DNA of 64,000 nt, taken from Rosa chinensis (Eukaryota; Streptophyta; Magnoliopsida; Rosales; Rosaceae). A program made the position numbers and the translations under genes. The stretch is taken from the NCBI RefSeq assembly GCF_002994745.2, contig NC_037090.1, forward strand, positions 23,944,001 through 24,008,000. Reading direction: 5' to 3'. The stretch's first letter is position 1. The number at the start of each line of letters is the position of its first letter. The notes under the pieces were generated by a model, which did not search any database, was not told the origin of the DNA, and saw only the letters and a list, made by a program, of their open reading frames with translations. Positions 35,990 to 49,560 of the stretch are shown here, piece after piece.

Positions 35990-37441
35990 CTAGATTAATT
36001 AGACAACACACATATATGCCGCCAGTATTGCAAAGAGAGAGAGTTAACTAGGTTATTGGTGTATTGGGTTTTTGGATAGAGTTTATTCTCAAACTCTAAT
36101 TGTATTCTCTCCAATTGATTATAGTGGAATTTCTCGCCGGCTCCGAAGTGGACGTAGCTCAATCACATTGATTGAGTGAACCACTATAAATTCTTGTGTT
36201 CTTGTGGTTGCTTTCTTTTTCTTTTTTTGGTCGCTCATCTAGTTCCATATCAATATTGTGTTTGTTACGCTTCCGCACAACAAGTTTGTATGTTGGTGTT
36301 TTATATGTATGTATGTTAGTACTTGATTGTTTTCGCAATTGATTAATTATTATTATTTTTTTGGCTGTTCCCCACTTTTCCATTCTGACAAAAGTTGTGC
36401 TATGTTTTAGATTTTAAGAAGGAACTAAGGTCCCTTAACTGAGAATTGCAGCTGCACATTTTGGAACTCGCTGATATTCTCGTGGAGAGACCATCACAAT
36501 ATGCAAGGAGAGTGGAAGAAATTTCTCTTATATTCAAGAACTTGCATCATCTTCTGACTCATTGCGACCCCATCAGGTAAGATATATTGCGTCTTATAAT
36601 ATAAGTTGTTGGGTTGTTATAAGGGACTACTTTCCTTTTATTTTTGTGTCTTTATCATGCAGGCTAGGGCAACACTAATTCACATTCTAGAACATCATAT
36701 AAAACGACGTAAACAAGCTGTTGAGGATTTAAAGAGGTATGCTTTCAATAATTATTGACAAGCTTAATGCGCATTTGACGCTGAAATATTCTACTTTATT
36801 TTTAAGACAATTAAAAGGTAATTGTTTTGCCAGTTGGGATTTTAAATGAAGGTTATAGCTTCTGTCACCTTTTTGATAGAGTAAGATAGTAAGATTGCTT
36901 AAACTTTTGCAAAGATATGTTTAATCATTTTGCTTAAAGTTTTGCAAAGATATATATATGTTTAATCATTCTCTGGTCTTAGTGGTGTTTGATTACCATA
37001 GAAATGAAAACCGGAACCTGTCTATTTGTTTCTTGTTTGCTTTAAGGTTTACTTCAACCTGCCTTACTTCAGAACTTTGCTTATTGATCTCAAGGTGTCA
37101 TTTGAGTTGGTGCCAACAGGTTTCATGTTTTTTAACAATTTTTTTTTTTGAAAGTTTTCCTGTCAATATATGGAGCCACCGACAAATTGAAAATTTATTT
37201 GTTCCAATATTGATTAGAAAGTTTTCCTGTTGTTTGGAAAGTGTTTACAAAATCTTTTAAAACGACTGGGACTGTGACTGTGACTATGCTTTGTTAAAAA
37301 CTGCCATGTGGATTTAATGCCACGGAATTATTTGTGACCATTGTTTGACTTTCTTGCTTAGGAGGAGAGGAAGCACATGCACTTCTGAAAGAGTCCCTTG
37401 AATCGTTGGAGGATACTGGTGCATCTCTTATGTTGAAATAG

Positions 37442-38125
37442 GGAGTGCTTATGTATGTTCCTACTCAATGATCAAAGCCTCTTAGACAGTTTCATCTAAT
37501 ACCTTTAGGGATGGTGTCAAAGTTTCTCGGACAGACAACTCATCTATCAGAAAGTGCTGGGTTTACCTTTCTATTCTAAAGTCGAACGGAAAGGAGTCCA
37601 TCTAACTGTTATTGAATGACGGTATTCAAGCGTTAATTCAAATGACATGGATAGATGGAGGATAGATTAGATTCATTTCAAGTGGCCACTATTATGTTCT
37701 ATAGCTTTGTAACTTTTACTCATCTAATGTCAATTGCAGTGAATTCTGACAAACTGAAGAGACTATTTACACACAACCCTACTGCAAAAATGCTATCAGT
37801 TTGTGATAACACAGTACATGTTGGTTTTTGGTATGTTTGACAGACCATTGACATTAAATGGCTAGTCCACCTTAATAGGGCAGGGTGCTGGCATGGTGAC
37901 TTGGTGTTGTCCATTTCCCGATGGATGCAACATTGTAGTAATCTGGATTCTGGAAAAAGGTGAGCATTGTGTTTCTCTCTCTCGACACTTCGGGACGTCT
38001 TACTTAGCCCCATCGAACCGACCATGCTCGTCGTCCTCCTCCTCCCAATTACATACCCAAATCTTTAACTTAACCACTCTCTCTCTCTCTCTCTGAGCAA
38101 CGTAACATACAGAAAACCCTAGAAA
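37442..38125. other. MED7 3' region and CPSF-A-like gene leader
   Basis: No coding sequence seen. The right end (about 37970-38125) has a CT-rich leader (CTCTCTCTCTCTGAGC) running into AAACCCTAGAAA, where the CACTA-like element starts. It probably holds the promoter and 5' leader of the CPSF-A-like gene. Confidence 0.45.
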
Positions 38126-39249
38126 CACTACTACAATTTTTGGCAATGGCCACATACACATTCGTGACATATTTGGGCCAAAGGACACACATGTGCGTGT
38201 CTATTACCCATTGCCACGCTGCAGCCACATTTTTTGGGTCAGTGCGCTGTAGAGGGGTTGCTTTCTCCTTAATTGTCTCAGCTTAATTGTCTCAGTTTTG
38301 TTGTGCGTGGCTTCTTTTGCAATTCTGACATGGTGGGACCAACGGGTAGGAATCAGAGTTTCAATTGCTTCTTCTTTTCTTTTTTTTTTTTTTCTTTTTT
38401 CCGGTCAACAATTGCTTCTATTCATGGTCCAGTATCAAGTCCTGTTGCTTCTTTGCAGTTCCGAAATTGAAATTGATTAGATTCTTGATATTATTCATTT
38501 TTTTTTCAACTTTCTGGGGATGGATGGCTGAAATCAAGTTGGTGAGTACAAGGGAAGCAAATAGAGCAACTTCAGTCTGCAATTGACTTGGCCGAAATCT
38601 GAAAACAGAGGCGATCCATGTTTAAAGCTTGAATCTTTTGAGTGTCCAGGTCCATAGATCAAGTTAGTGTTGAAGAAACAAACAAGGAACAGAACTCACC
38701 GATACCAGGATCTCAATGATGATCTTCTTGGGTTCAATCACTACCATGGTTTCAGCCTCCTACTCAGTGCTGAAATTGGGGATCTTGGATTAGAGATGAT
38801 AGGCATAGACCCATACAAAATTCAATCAATAAGCCATAACCGGAAAACCATAGACAACAAAAATCATCCAATTTTTCTCCCGCATATATATCGAATAGAG
38901 CCATCAAAGAAAATAAAATAACAAACACTAAAATGGTACCTGATAGTGTTGTCGCTGGAGCTTCTCCATGGTCTCGGGTTGAAGCACGAGGAACGAGTTT
39001 TAATGGTCGATGGCTTCTTTCATCCGAGGTGATTCGCAACCTCGCTCTCTACGAACACAGTATGAAATCTCTTCAATCCCTTGCTGCAAAGAAAAACCAC
39101 AATCGCATAAGAAATCACAATCCCTAATTCAAAAATAGAGGGTAGGTTAAATTGATAGACCAGAGTTGAATCTGATAGGGGGATTCGGGATCTATTCCTT
39201 ACGATTCAGACTATCCAGGTTAATTGATCATGGTGAATATGGAGTAGTA

Positions 39250-39326
<77 letters not shown>

Positions 39327-39675
39327 TTTATTTTTCCAGAAGAAGAGAAAGAGATGAGTCTGAGAGGCTGAAAATATGGGTGTTGATCAATTAAAGGTGT
39401 GGAGTGTGGTCATCCCTGTTCGTGACGTGATCGAAGAGAAAAAAGACTGTAAGATTAGAGCCCACAGACAAGAAAACCAAAATAAATATTAAATAATTGG
39501 TTTGAATAAAAAAATAAAAAGAAAAAATATTAAATAATTAGGCACCCATGTTTTGTGCTTGTAGGTGGAGGATATAGACACCAACATTGGATATAGCGGT
39601 GGGTATGAGGTCCATATCCACAATTTTTTAATTATGTGGCAATACGTGTGGCCTTTGCCCACATGTGTTGTGGTG
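38126..39675. mobile_element. CACTA-like non-autonomous DNA transposon
   Basis: Begins CACTACTACAATTTTTGGC and ends GTGTTGTGGTG, flanked by the triplet AAA (38123-38125 and 39676-39678); CACTA elements make 3-bp duplications. Subterminal blocks at the two ends are similar in inverted orientation (GGCAATGGCCACA against GGCAAAGGCCACA). The terminal match is imperfect (CACTACTAC against CACCACAAC), so the right border is less certain. No transposase frame was found. Confidence 0.5.
39253..39323. repeat. GA microsatellite
   Basis: About 35 uninterrupted GA units inside the CACTA-like element. Confidence 0.95.
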
Positions 39676-39688
39676 AAAGCCATCGTCA

Positions 39689-40535
39689 ATGGCGGTCTCC
39701 GAGGAGGAGTATTCCTCCGCCAACTCCAGATCATCCTCGTCCTCCACGGTCCAGCACCTCTCACTACCTCTCCAAGTGCCTCCTCCACGGCACCGTCGTT
39801 CTCCAGGTCCTCCACGGTCACATCCGCTTCCCCAGCTCCCGCGACATCGTTTTCGGCAAGGTCTTCCCCCCCCTCTCTCTTTCTCTCCGTTCTCATTTTA
39901 GTTCTGATTTTGTTGGAATTAGAAACAGAGAAGATCTGATATGTGATTCTTGACATTTCAGGAGAAATCGATAGAGTTGGTGATCATTGGTGAAAACGGG
40001 ATTGTACAGTCTGTGTGTGAGCAGCCTGTGTTTGGCACCATTAAAGACATTGCTGTCCTACCTTGGAATGACGGATTCCGAACCCGAAACCGCCAGGTGT
40101 CTAGCTCAATTCAACGAGTTTCAGCCTTTTGTTTCGAGAATTAACTATTACATTGAGAAAAATAAATTTTGTGCTCTTGTTGGTGTAGATGCCGGGCAAG
40201 GATCTTTTGGTGGTTGTTTCGGATTCTGGGAAGCTCTCGGTTCTATCTTTCTGCAATGAAATGCACAGGTGTATATGCATTTTCTTTGCTTTGTTCAATT
40301 TTTGAATTAGTTACTTCTTTATGAACTGTAACAATAGAAACCAAAGCTTAAAATATTAGCATTTGCAGTGTCCCGATTATGCTTACCGATGAATCTCATT
40401 TTCTTTCTTCTCTGCTGCTTATTCTTATCACACTTCAAAATGTTTGTGTAGGTTTTTCCCTGTGACACAAGTTCAACTTTCTAATCCTGGAAACTCGAGG
40501 AATCAGCTTGCAAGAATGCTAGCCATTGATTCAAG
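39689..40535 (+). pseudogene. CPSF-A-like protein, 5' exons only
   Basis: Resembles the start of a plant CPSF A-subunit-like beta-propeller protein (SF3B3/DDB1 superfamily, like Arabidopsis At3g11960). Exons at 39689-39860 (MAVSEEEYSSA; then LSKCLLHGTVVLQV), 39962-40096 (IELVIIGENGIVQSVCEQP, VFGTIKDIAVLPWN), 40189-40268 (MPGKDLLVVVSDSGKL) and 40452-40535 (FFPVTQVQLSNPGNSRNQ) have GT-AG borders. Exon 1 changes frame between SSSS and HYLSK, so it carries a frameshift. No later exon was recognised before the ubiquitin-RUB region, so the gene is cut off after exon 4. The family name rests on remembered motifs. Confidence 0.72.
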
Positions 40536-41140
40536 GTAAGTCACCATTGCTCAAGCTCTGTATGTTGTTTGTGAAACATAAATGTATTTGTAATATGATT
40601 TTAAAAAATAAAAAAATACATACATATATATATATATATATTGTATTTTTCTTCGGGGCTAATAAAAAGGAGAGGGAGAGAAAATTGGTAGCAAAGAGTT
40701 GGGGTCAGGGGAAAATAGAATCTGTCACAAAAAGAAAAGAAAAAACACCAAACTAAAAAAGATAGCAACTAGCAGAAATAAATTCTAAAATAGCAAATTG
40801 ACATCATGGTAAAAGCTAGGGGAGCAAATTGGCAATTAAGCCATGAAAAAATATCTATTTTTCTAACGAGAAACGAGAGAAAAATAAGAAAAGAAATCAA
40901 GAAAAGATCTTAAACTCGTAAACAGAACCATTCAATAAAATTCCGGACTCTGATACGTGGGCCACAGTCTCTGTACTCCCAATCACATTTTATGACTGAA
41001 TTTTCTTTTTATTTTTTTTGTATTTAAAAAAGAAGATGCAAAATAAATAAGTAGAGAATGTTCCTTTTATATCGATGTCAGATATCATCTGTTGCTTCTT
41101 GCTCTGTTTCTGCGAGAGAACAAACACCAAGACAAGAAAC
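40536..41140. other. Junction between CPSF-A-like fragment and ubiquitin-RUB copy 1
   Basis: AT-rich, with a TA repeat at about 40620-40641. No gene seen. The last 100 bp correspond to the leader of the ubiquitin-RUB gene, also found before 54295. Confidence 0.5.
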
Positions 41141-43149
<2,009 letters not shown>

Positions 43150-44560
43150 ATAGTATCTTAGTATTGTACCTATTGATCGGTTCAGGCAAACTCTTTCGTG
43201 AAGGCTTTATCAAGTCTTGATACTCAAACATTTGAGTTGCATTACATGGCAGAAACTTGTTTGACATAAGTATTGGTGTTACATATTGCACTTTTACCTT
43301 TCTGCTCTGTGATGTTCACTGTCTATGCTCTCTTGCTTTTATTTATACAAGGTTAGCTTCACTTGGGCAACAGATTTTATCATTCCTGACTATTTTCTGC
43401 TTGTGGATGATCTATGAAACATGGTGGCATGTACTCGATATGATACTTGTGTCAGGAAATTAGATGAAGTATACTTTTCAGAAGGAATGTGATAATTTCT
43501 CGAAGTAATGTGATAACTCTGCACTAGTGATTATCAATCTATGAAGAGGAGCTGTTATCACACTGGAAAAGTCTAGCTACGCACATTCCAATAAGGCTGT
43601 GTAGAATTGAAAGAGTGTGATTCAGCATTGACATTCTCAGAGATGGCAGACTGAAATGATTCTGCAATGGAATTATAACAGTATAGTAATCTGGGCAATC
43701 GAAATCACACAGATCTGTTGTTAACTTTTTGTTAATGACACATTTTTTATCCTCATGTTTGTTGCGATCTAAAGTTGGCCTCAGATGAAGTTACAACTTG
43801 GCACATGACAGAACATGTAATATTTAAGAATGCACAGCTGCACGGAGAGCATACATAACATTCATTGTATCAAATTAAAAGACTAGAAATTTAAAACGAC
43901 TGCTCATGGTCATTTTCAGAAATAGACCAATAGAGCTGAACCTCTATTTGGAAAAGTTGGTCATGCTCTCTCACACAAGCAGCAGACATTTTTAACAGCA
44001 TTGGTATCTGTATAACACATTAGATTACAAGCTTTCCATTTTTTTCTTCAGGCACAGAAATCTTCCAGCTTTGGAACTAATCCTTCTCAAAACCCAGAAA
44101 TTCATCGACACTTATTATCAGGACCACTGAGCACGTTGAGTGCGACTTGTTCCCTTTTTCCTTCCACCCAGTTTTCCAGCTGGTTGCAGAAAGATGGGAA
44201 AGACTTCCAAGTCAAGCTTGTGTGGAAAGACTTCCAAGTCAAGTTTGTGTAGAAAGACTTCCACACAAGTGCCATCGGTCACCTTGTCTGTATGTCTGTA
44301 TGTCTGAATTATTGCCAAAGCCCTGGCCTTGCCTACAAAATCGCAGATAGACAGGAGAAGACTTCAAAGTCAATCCAATTACAATTCTTAGAAATTTGAA
44401 TGCGATACCTATCAGAACTTAATGTACTGCAAAACTTGTTGGAACCTCAAAGCACGCATCTACTTTCATTGCGTTTTAGTTTTCCTGGAAATTGCAGATA
44501 GATAGGAGAAGACTTGAAACTCAAGCCAATCACAGATTATCTCATGGAGGCATTTTGTTT
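43150..44560. other. Spacer duplicated at 57411-58670
   Basis: Similar to the spacer after ubiquitin-RUB copy 2. It contains direct repeats of GACTTCCAAGTCAAG near 44190-44260 and a TGTCTGTA repeat near 44285. No recognised gene. A minus-strand stretch (VFPHKLDLEVF, CVREHDQLF-like) is shared by both copies. Confidence 0.5.
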
Positions 44561-44663
44561 TTTTTCCCCATTTCAAGTACCTTCTAAAACCCACCACAAC
44601 CATCAACACTTTGTTAAAGCCCTCACTGCATTTGTTCTTGTGTTTAGAAGTTTGTTAAAAGAA

Positions 44664-44992
44664 ATGACAATTTTTTACCTCCATCTCTTCCTTTTGCTAT
44701 TGGTTGAAGAGTGAAGATCCCACATCAAGAAAGTGAATAAAAATTCAACTTACAAGTGGATGACTTATTCCTAGTTTTGCTGAGACTTTTTGACTTAAAC
44801 TCTAACACCTAATAGAGACAATGCAGTAAGCCATGTACCACGCTTATCATTGCTTGTGTTACTAACCTCGCCCAGCAACAATCATCGTTCCATTTCATGA
44901 AAAGTCTCATATTAGATTCTTCTTCTTCTTCCTGCAAGCTCATAACTTGGAATTCAAGTACTGACTGTTGGTGCTGTTCTTGGCTAGGGGTA
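44664..44992 (+). pseudogene. RLP N-terminal fragment upstream of RLP-b
   Basis: An ATG-led signal-peptide-like stretch (FYLHLFLLLL) and, near 44870-44990, sequence matching the LRR N-terminal cap of RLP-b (CAGCAACAATCAT, then AACTTGGAATTCAAGTA, then TGTTCTTGGCT). It is full of stops and no LRRs follow. A remnant of an older RLP copy. Confidence 0.65.
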
Positions 44993-45703
44993 AGTTGCCC
45001 CTGAGTCATAAAATGTTCTTATTATCTAGTAAATTCTCAACATACTTAAGAACTGAAAAAAAGGAACGTTCTTATTACCTTTGAGCTTTCATCGACCAGC
45101 TTAATTAGCTCTGTATTATTCTGTAGGGCTGCAACTTCGGTCACTTTCAGACTCATTCCAGCCTTCCCCACATTCCCAACTATTCCCAAGTCCTCAAGCC
45201 CATTGCAGTGCAATAATAATATCCAAGGAAGAAACTTCAAACTCATGCATGGAAGGAATTTCTCCATTTCCTGCTGTATATGACTGTTGGCCAGACTGAG
45301 ACAGTCACAACCAAGCCTTCCGAATATGCCACAAATACACCAGACTGAGACATCTATTATTGCTTTGAATGTATTGACTCATTCATTCTCAAATACACCA
45401 CAAAAAACTATTAAAAATAATAATAATAATAATAATAAAAAATAAAAAAATTGCTGCAATTGCAGCTATCAAAATAATTGATCATGAGAAATATCTCTTT
45501 CCCAGCGTCTCATTTTTCTAGGAAGTTGCCCATCGATGAAGAGGAGAGGACTTGAAAGTCAAGCCCAGTGGCACAGATATTATGGACGCATTTTCCAATT
45601 CCATGACCTTATAAAGCCACCACCAGTCCACAACCATTATCAGTTCCCAATTATCACTTTCCCACACTACATTTGTGCCTGCGTCTAAACCTTTGCTTAA
45701 AAC
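44993..45703. promoter_or_regulatory. RLP-b upstream region
   Basis: No gene. A TTATAAAG box at 45609-45616 lies about 90 bp upstream of the RLP-b ATG. The last 200 bp are closely similar to the RLP-c upstream region. A TAA/AAT tract lies near 45417-45450. Confidence 0.55.
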
Positions 45704-48700
45704 ATGCCCACTCTGTTCCTCCATTTCTTCCTTTTCTTATTCACTACCACCGTCACTAACCTCATCCCCGCAGTTCACAGCAACTGCATTGAAGCCCAGC
45801 AACAATCATTGCTCCATTTCAAGAAAAGTCTTGAATCTGATTCTTCCAATCTTATCACATGGAATTCGAGTACCGACTGCTGTTCTTGGCTCGGTGTAAA
45901 TTGCAGCACCAATGGGAGTGTTGTCGGTCTTGACCTCAGCAGGGAGTATATCTCAGGCAGCATTGACAATTCCAGCAGTCTGTTCCAACTTGAACATCTT
46001 CAGAGCCTCAATTTGGCCGAGAACGACTTCAATGGCTCTTCAATTCCATCTGCAATTGGAAAGCTTGCAAATTTGAGGTATTTGAATTTACATGAAGCTA
46101 ATTTTTCAGGGCAAATTCTCATTGAGCTTGCACGCTTGACAAGGTTGAAGGTTCTTGATCTCTCTTCAAGTCACCTTTCCGAGCATGTGGGGTTAAAACT
46201 TGAGAACCCGAATTTAGGCATGCTAATCCAAAACCTTACAGAGCTTACAGATCTAAATCTTGATTTTGTAAGCCTATCAGCTGAGGGATCTCTATGGAGC
46301 CAAACCATATCATCTTCACTTCCAAAGCTGAGGGTGTTGACCTTGCACACTTGTGATCTTTCAGGCTCTATTCATGAATCATTTGCCAGGCTTGATTCTC
46401 TATCCACGTTAGTATTGGATGGAAACTTTATCTCTGGTCCGGTTCCAAAATTCTTTGCCAATTTTTCAAGCTTGATTTCCTTGAGTCTCTCTGGTTGTGA
46501 CTTGTATGGAGCATTTCCCAAAGAGATATTCCAGATACCTTCACTACAGTATGTTGACGTAAGTTATAATTCAGAGCTTCATGGTTCCTTACCGGAGTTT
46601 CCAAAGAATGGATCTCTCGAAATCCTATATCTATACGGCACCAAGTTTTCAGGAGTCTTGCCGGACTCTATTGGCAACCTTAAAATGTTGTCTATCCTAG
46701 TCCTTAGAGATTGCAATTTCACAGGAGCAGTTCCAAAGTCACTGGCAAACCTAACACAATTGGGGTCTTTGGACTTGTCATCCAACAAGTTTTCTAGTCC
46801 GATTGATTCTATTCAATGGGACAAACTCATCAAGCTTGAGTATCTATACTTGACCAACAATCTACTCTACGGGAGTATTCCATCACCTCATTTTCCTATT
46901 TCCTTGCTGCAGTTACGTCTTTCTGGAAATCACTTCTCTGGTCAGTTGCTCGAATTTTCTAATGTCTCTTCGTACTCGCTGTACTTCATTGATTTGAGTA
47001 GCAACAATTTGCAAGGATCAATACCCGTGTCTATGTTTACTCTTCCGGAGCTTGATATGTTTTATCTTTCTTCAAACAACTTTAGTGGTTTTTCTTTTTA
47101 TGGCCTTCAGAAGTCGATAGATTTTTTGTTTCTTGATCTATCCTACAATAGCTTGTTGTTCAATCATAATGGTACCAAGTCATGGCCGCCCTCCCTCCAG
47201 ATTCGGAATCTGTATTTGGCTTTTAACAAGTTGAAAACATTCCCAAGTTTCCTGAAAAATCAATCTATTTTAGAGTCCTTGGACCTTTCACACAACCAGA
47301 TTCCAGGTCAGATACCCATTTGGATTTGGGAGCTTCCTCTGATCGATACTCTAAATCTAAGTTGTAACAAGTTGGTAAGTCTAGAAGCTCCTTTACTTGG
47401 TTCTACATACCATCTGACCAATCTTGATCTTCACTCAAACCAGATTCAGGGACAAATACCACTGTTTATAAGTGGTGAGTATTTGGATTACTCAAGAAAT
47501 AATTTCAGCTCTAGCATACCAATTGACATTGGTGATTTCATGTCTTCCACGTTCTCCCTTTCTCTTTCAAGCAGTAACTTGTATGGGGATATTCCAGAAT
47601 TAATATGCAATATAAGTGTTGCAGTTCTTGATCTCTCTAATAACTCTTTGAATGGAATCATTCCCCAATGCTTGACTCAGACATCTTCGCTTAAAGTCCT
47701 TGATTTGAGGAGAAACAACCTTACTGGATCTATCCCCGATACTTTTCTTGAAGGTTGTAATTTGGAGACTCTAGCTCTGAGCAGAAATCAAATACAAGGT
47801 CAATTTCCAAAATCACTAGTCAATTGTTCAAGCTTAAAGGTTTTAGACCTTGGAATCAATCAAATAACAGATGCCTTTCCCTGCCCGTTGAAGACCATAT
47901 CCACCATGCGTGTTCTTATGTTGCGATCCAACAAATTTTATGGACCCATTGGATGTCCTGAGACCAATGGCACCTGGCCGAAGCTTCAAATCATAGACTT
48001 AGCTCATAACAGTTTCAATGGTGAAATACCAGGTACATCATTGACAACATGGCGGGCAATGATGGTTGATGGAGATGATGACCGAAATTACCTTGGCTTT
48101 TTTTGGTCACAAGATGGTAGATTTGGGCTCTCTATGAGTTATGGAGATGCAGTAACAGCTACAAGCAAAGGTTTGGAGTTGGATCTGATAAAGATTCTAA
48201 CTATCTTCACCTTGATTGATTTCTCTTCCAACAATTTTAGCGGATCAATACCCAAGGAAATGGGCGAACTGAGATCATTATATGTCCTCAATCTGTCCAG
48301 TAATGCTTTCACCGGCGAAATCCCATCATCCTTTGGTAACATGAGAAACATAGAGTCCTTAGACCTCTCACAGAACCACCTGAGCGGCCAAATTCCACCG
48401 CAGTTTGCAAATCTCAATTTCCTTTCGTACTTGAATGTCTCATATAATCAATTGACGGGAAGGATCCCAACCAGCACTCAGTTTTCGACATTTCCAAATA
48501 CCTCCTTCGAGGGTAATAAAGGATTATGGGGGCCTCCTCTGACAGCAATCGTTATGCCACCTCCAACGTTTAATGGAAGCTCAAGTGATCCAAATTCTGG
48601 AGATGAGATTGATTGGAATGTTATCAGTGCTGAAATTGGATTTACATGTGGGTTTGGAATTGCCGTCGGGTCACTTTTGTTTTGCAAGAGATGGAGGAAA

Positions 48701-48814
48701 TGGTACTACAGAGCTATGTTTAACATCCTGTTCAAGATATTCCCTCAGCTGGAACACAGATTTGGTAATCACAGAAGGCATGTTTACATAAATCAAAGGT
48801 ATTGGAGACGTTGA
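45704..48814 (+). CDS. RLP-b: Ve1-like receptor-like protein
   Basis: 1036-residue surface receptor, intronless like most RLPs. Signal peptide 1-26, then the LRR N-terminal cap (CIEAQQQSLLHFKKSL, DCCSWLGVNC), about 30 LRRs, an island region around the MVDGDDDRNYLG stretch before the last LRRs, an acidic juxtamembrane stretch (SGDEIDW), one transmembrane helix near 977-993 with two GxxxG motifs (GFTCG, GIAVG) and a basic tail of about 43 residues. There is no kinase. The KLENPNLGMLIQNLTEL block and overall layout resemble tomato Ve1, a Verticillium resistance receptor. RLPs of this kind signal with SOBIR1 through GxxxG helices; the ligand here is unknown. The start at 45704 is supported by the signal peptide. 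Confidence 0.95.
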   Translation: MPTLFLHFFLFLFTTTVTNLIPAVHSNCIEAQQQSLLHFKKSLESDSSNLITWNSSTDCCSWLGVNCSTNGSVVGLDLSREYISGSIDNSSSLFQLEHLQSLNLAENDFNGSSIPSAIGKLANLRYLNLHEANFSGQILIELARLTRLKVLDLSSSHLSEHVGLKLENPNLGMLIQNLTELTDLNLDFVSLSAEGSLWSQTISSSLPKLRVLTLHTCDLSGSIHESFARLDSLSTLVLDGNFISGPVPKFFANFSSLISLSLSGCDLYGAFPKEIFQIPSLQYVDVSYNSELHGSLPEFPKNGSLEILYLYGTKFSGVLPDSIGNLKMLSILVLRDCNFTGAVPKSLANLTQLGSLDLSSNKFSSPIDSIQWDKLIKLEYLYLTNNLLYGSIPSPHFPISLLQLRLSGNHFSGQLLEFSNVSSYSLYFIDLSSNNLQGSIPVSMFTLPELDMFYLSSNNFSGFSFYGLQKSIDFLFLDLSYNSLLFNHNGTKSWPPSLQIRNLYLAFNKLKTFPSFLKNQSILESLDLSHNQIPGQIPIWIWELPLIDTLNLSCNKLVSLEAPLLGSTYHLTNLDLHSNQIQGQIPLFISGEYLDYSRNNFSSSIPIDIGDFMSSTFSLSLSSSNLYGDIPELICNISVAVLDLSNNSLNGIIPQCLTQTSSLKVLDLRRNNLTGSIPDTFLEGCNLETLALSRNQIQGQFPKSLVNCSSLKVLDLGINQITDAFPCPLKTISTMRVLMLRSNKFYGPIGCPETNGTWPKLQIIDLAHNSFNGEIPGTSLTTWRAMMVDGDDDRNYLGFFWSQDGRFGLSMSYGDAVTATSKGLELDLIKILTIFTLIDFSSNNFSGSIPKEMGELRSLYVLNLSSNAFTGEIPSSFGNMRNIESLDLSQNHLSGQIPPQFANLNFLSYLNVSYNQLTGRIPTSTQFSTFPNTSFEGNKGLWGPPLTAIVMPPPTFNGSSSDPNSGDEIDWNVISAEIGFTCGFGIAVGSLLFCKRWRKWYYRAMFNILFKIFPQLEHRFGNHRRHVYINQRYWRR

Positions 48815-49017
48815 AATGGTTAGGCAGACCAAGCATGCAGCTCTACTCCATTATGCTGGAGACTCTCCTAGTGTTTTTTTTCTCTGTATTTTCATCACAT
48901 GATTATAATGTAATTGTTTTTTTTCTTTTGTTGTAATGTTTTTTTTTTTTTTTCTTGGTCTGGTGTTTTAATCTATGTTGTAATCGTTGTTGCAATGTAA
49001 TCACTTTAACATTTATG
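48815..49017. other. RLP-b 3' region
   Basis: T-rich 3' flank, nearly identical to that of RLP-c. No gene. Confidence 0.55.
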
Positions 49018-49560
49018 AAATATTGTGTAGTGTGAGCAGGTAATTGCTCTGTTTTGTGATATGATGATTGTTTTCAAATATCCTACCATGTGTACAAGGT
49101 TAGTGCTAAGAGTTTCTATTTCTGATCAGAGGCAATGCCAACTTCTAGTGAAACTGCAACTTGCTCAAGAACCCAAAAACACTGGAAAGCAATTGGCCCA
49201 AAAGGCCCATCGTGGTACATAAAGAAATGCCACTCAGCAGTTGCTCTCGACATAAGAAATCAACCCTCTCTCTGCACTTGCCCTCTCATGTTGGTTCCGT
49301 ATTTCTGGTATGCATCTTTTCTGTCTCTCATGTTGGTTCGATTTTGTTTTCAGTGTTTGTTTTGGAAAACTTGGCACTTCAAATTGGAGCATAAAAAGGC
49401 TTAAATCTTGTTTGCCGAGGGCTAAGAAATCTGAAGCTGATGGGTATGTGATTTCTGGGCCATTCAATATTCTATGTATTTGAAAATTGAATTAGCTAGA
49501 TAAAGAATTGATGAGTGATGTTGGTTTCTTGTCCAGCCAGATTTAGTGCCAGTGTTAAAT
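49018..49560 (+). repeat. Partial copy of the MED7 upstream region
   Basis: Repeats 28099-28420 (MPTSSETATC frame at 49135) and part of 28640-28750 with deletions. MED7 exons are missing. Confidence 0.75.

Larger units (their letters stand above)
31179..36282 (+). mobile_element. Tork/Tnt1-like Copia retrotransposon in MED7 intron
   Basis: LTRs at 31179-31645 (467 bp) and 35853-36282 (430 bp) start TATTGAATATTGG and end CGCACAACA. The length difference lies in an AT microsatellite. The 5-bp duplication AGTTT flanks it (31174-31178 and 36283-36287). A primer site, TGGTATCAAAGC, lies at 31649-31660, one base different from the usual initiator-Met site. A purine-rich AAGGTGGAG precedes the 3' LTR. 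The single polyprotein frame has only two stops. LTRs are nearly identical outside the AT tract, so it is young. Confidence 0.95.
29337..37441 (+). pseudogene. MED7: Mediator subunit 7 (MED7) pseudogene
   Basis: MED7 is part of the middle module of Mediator, which links transcription factors to RNA polymerase II. Exons recognised: 29337-29471 (PPPPYYKLYKDYL, PEPPPSIEGTYVC), 29833-29900 (SLEEQGV, LYPKGPN), 36411-36576 (KKELRSLN, ELADILVERPSQYARR), 36663-36736 (ARATLIHILE, RRKQAVEDLKR) and 37362-37441. Lesions: a 1-nt loss in exon 2 (GTCTTCC for GTCCTTCC), TGA for an Arg codon after RSLN in exon 3, and a 1-nt loss near its end (CTGACTCATTG). The exon 2-exon 3 intron carries a LINE fragment and a Copia element. 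A working copy is presumably elsewhere. Confidence 0.9.

Noticed and set aside
39253..39357. Frame encoding an Arg-Glu repeat
   Set aside because: It is a GA microsatellite, not a protein.
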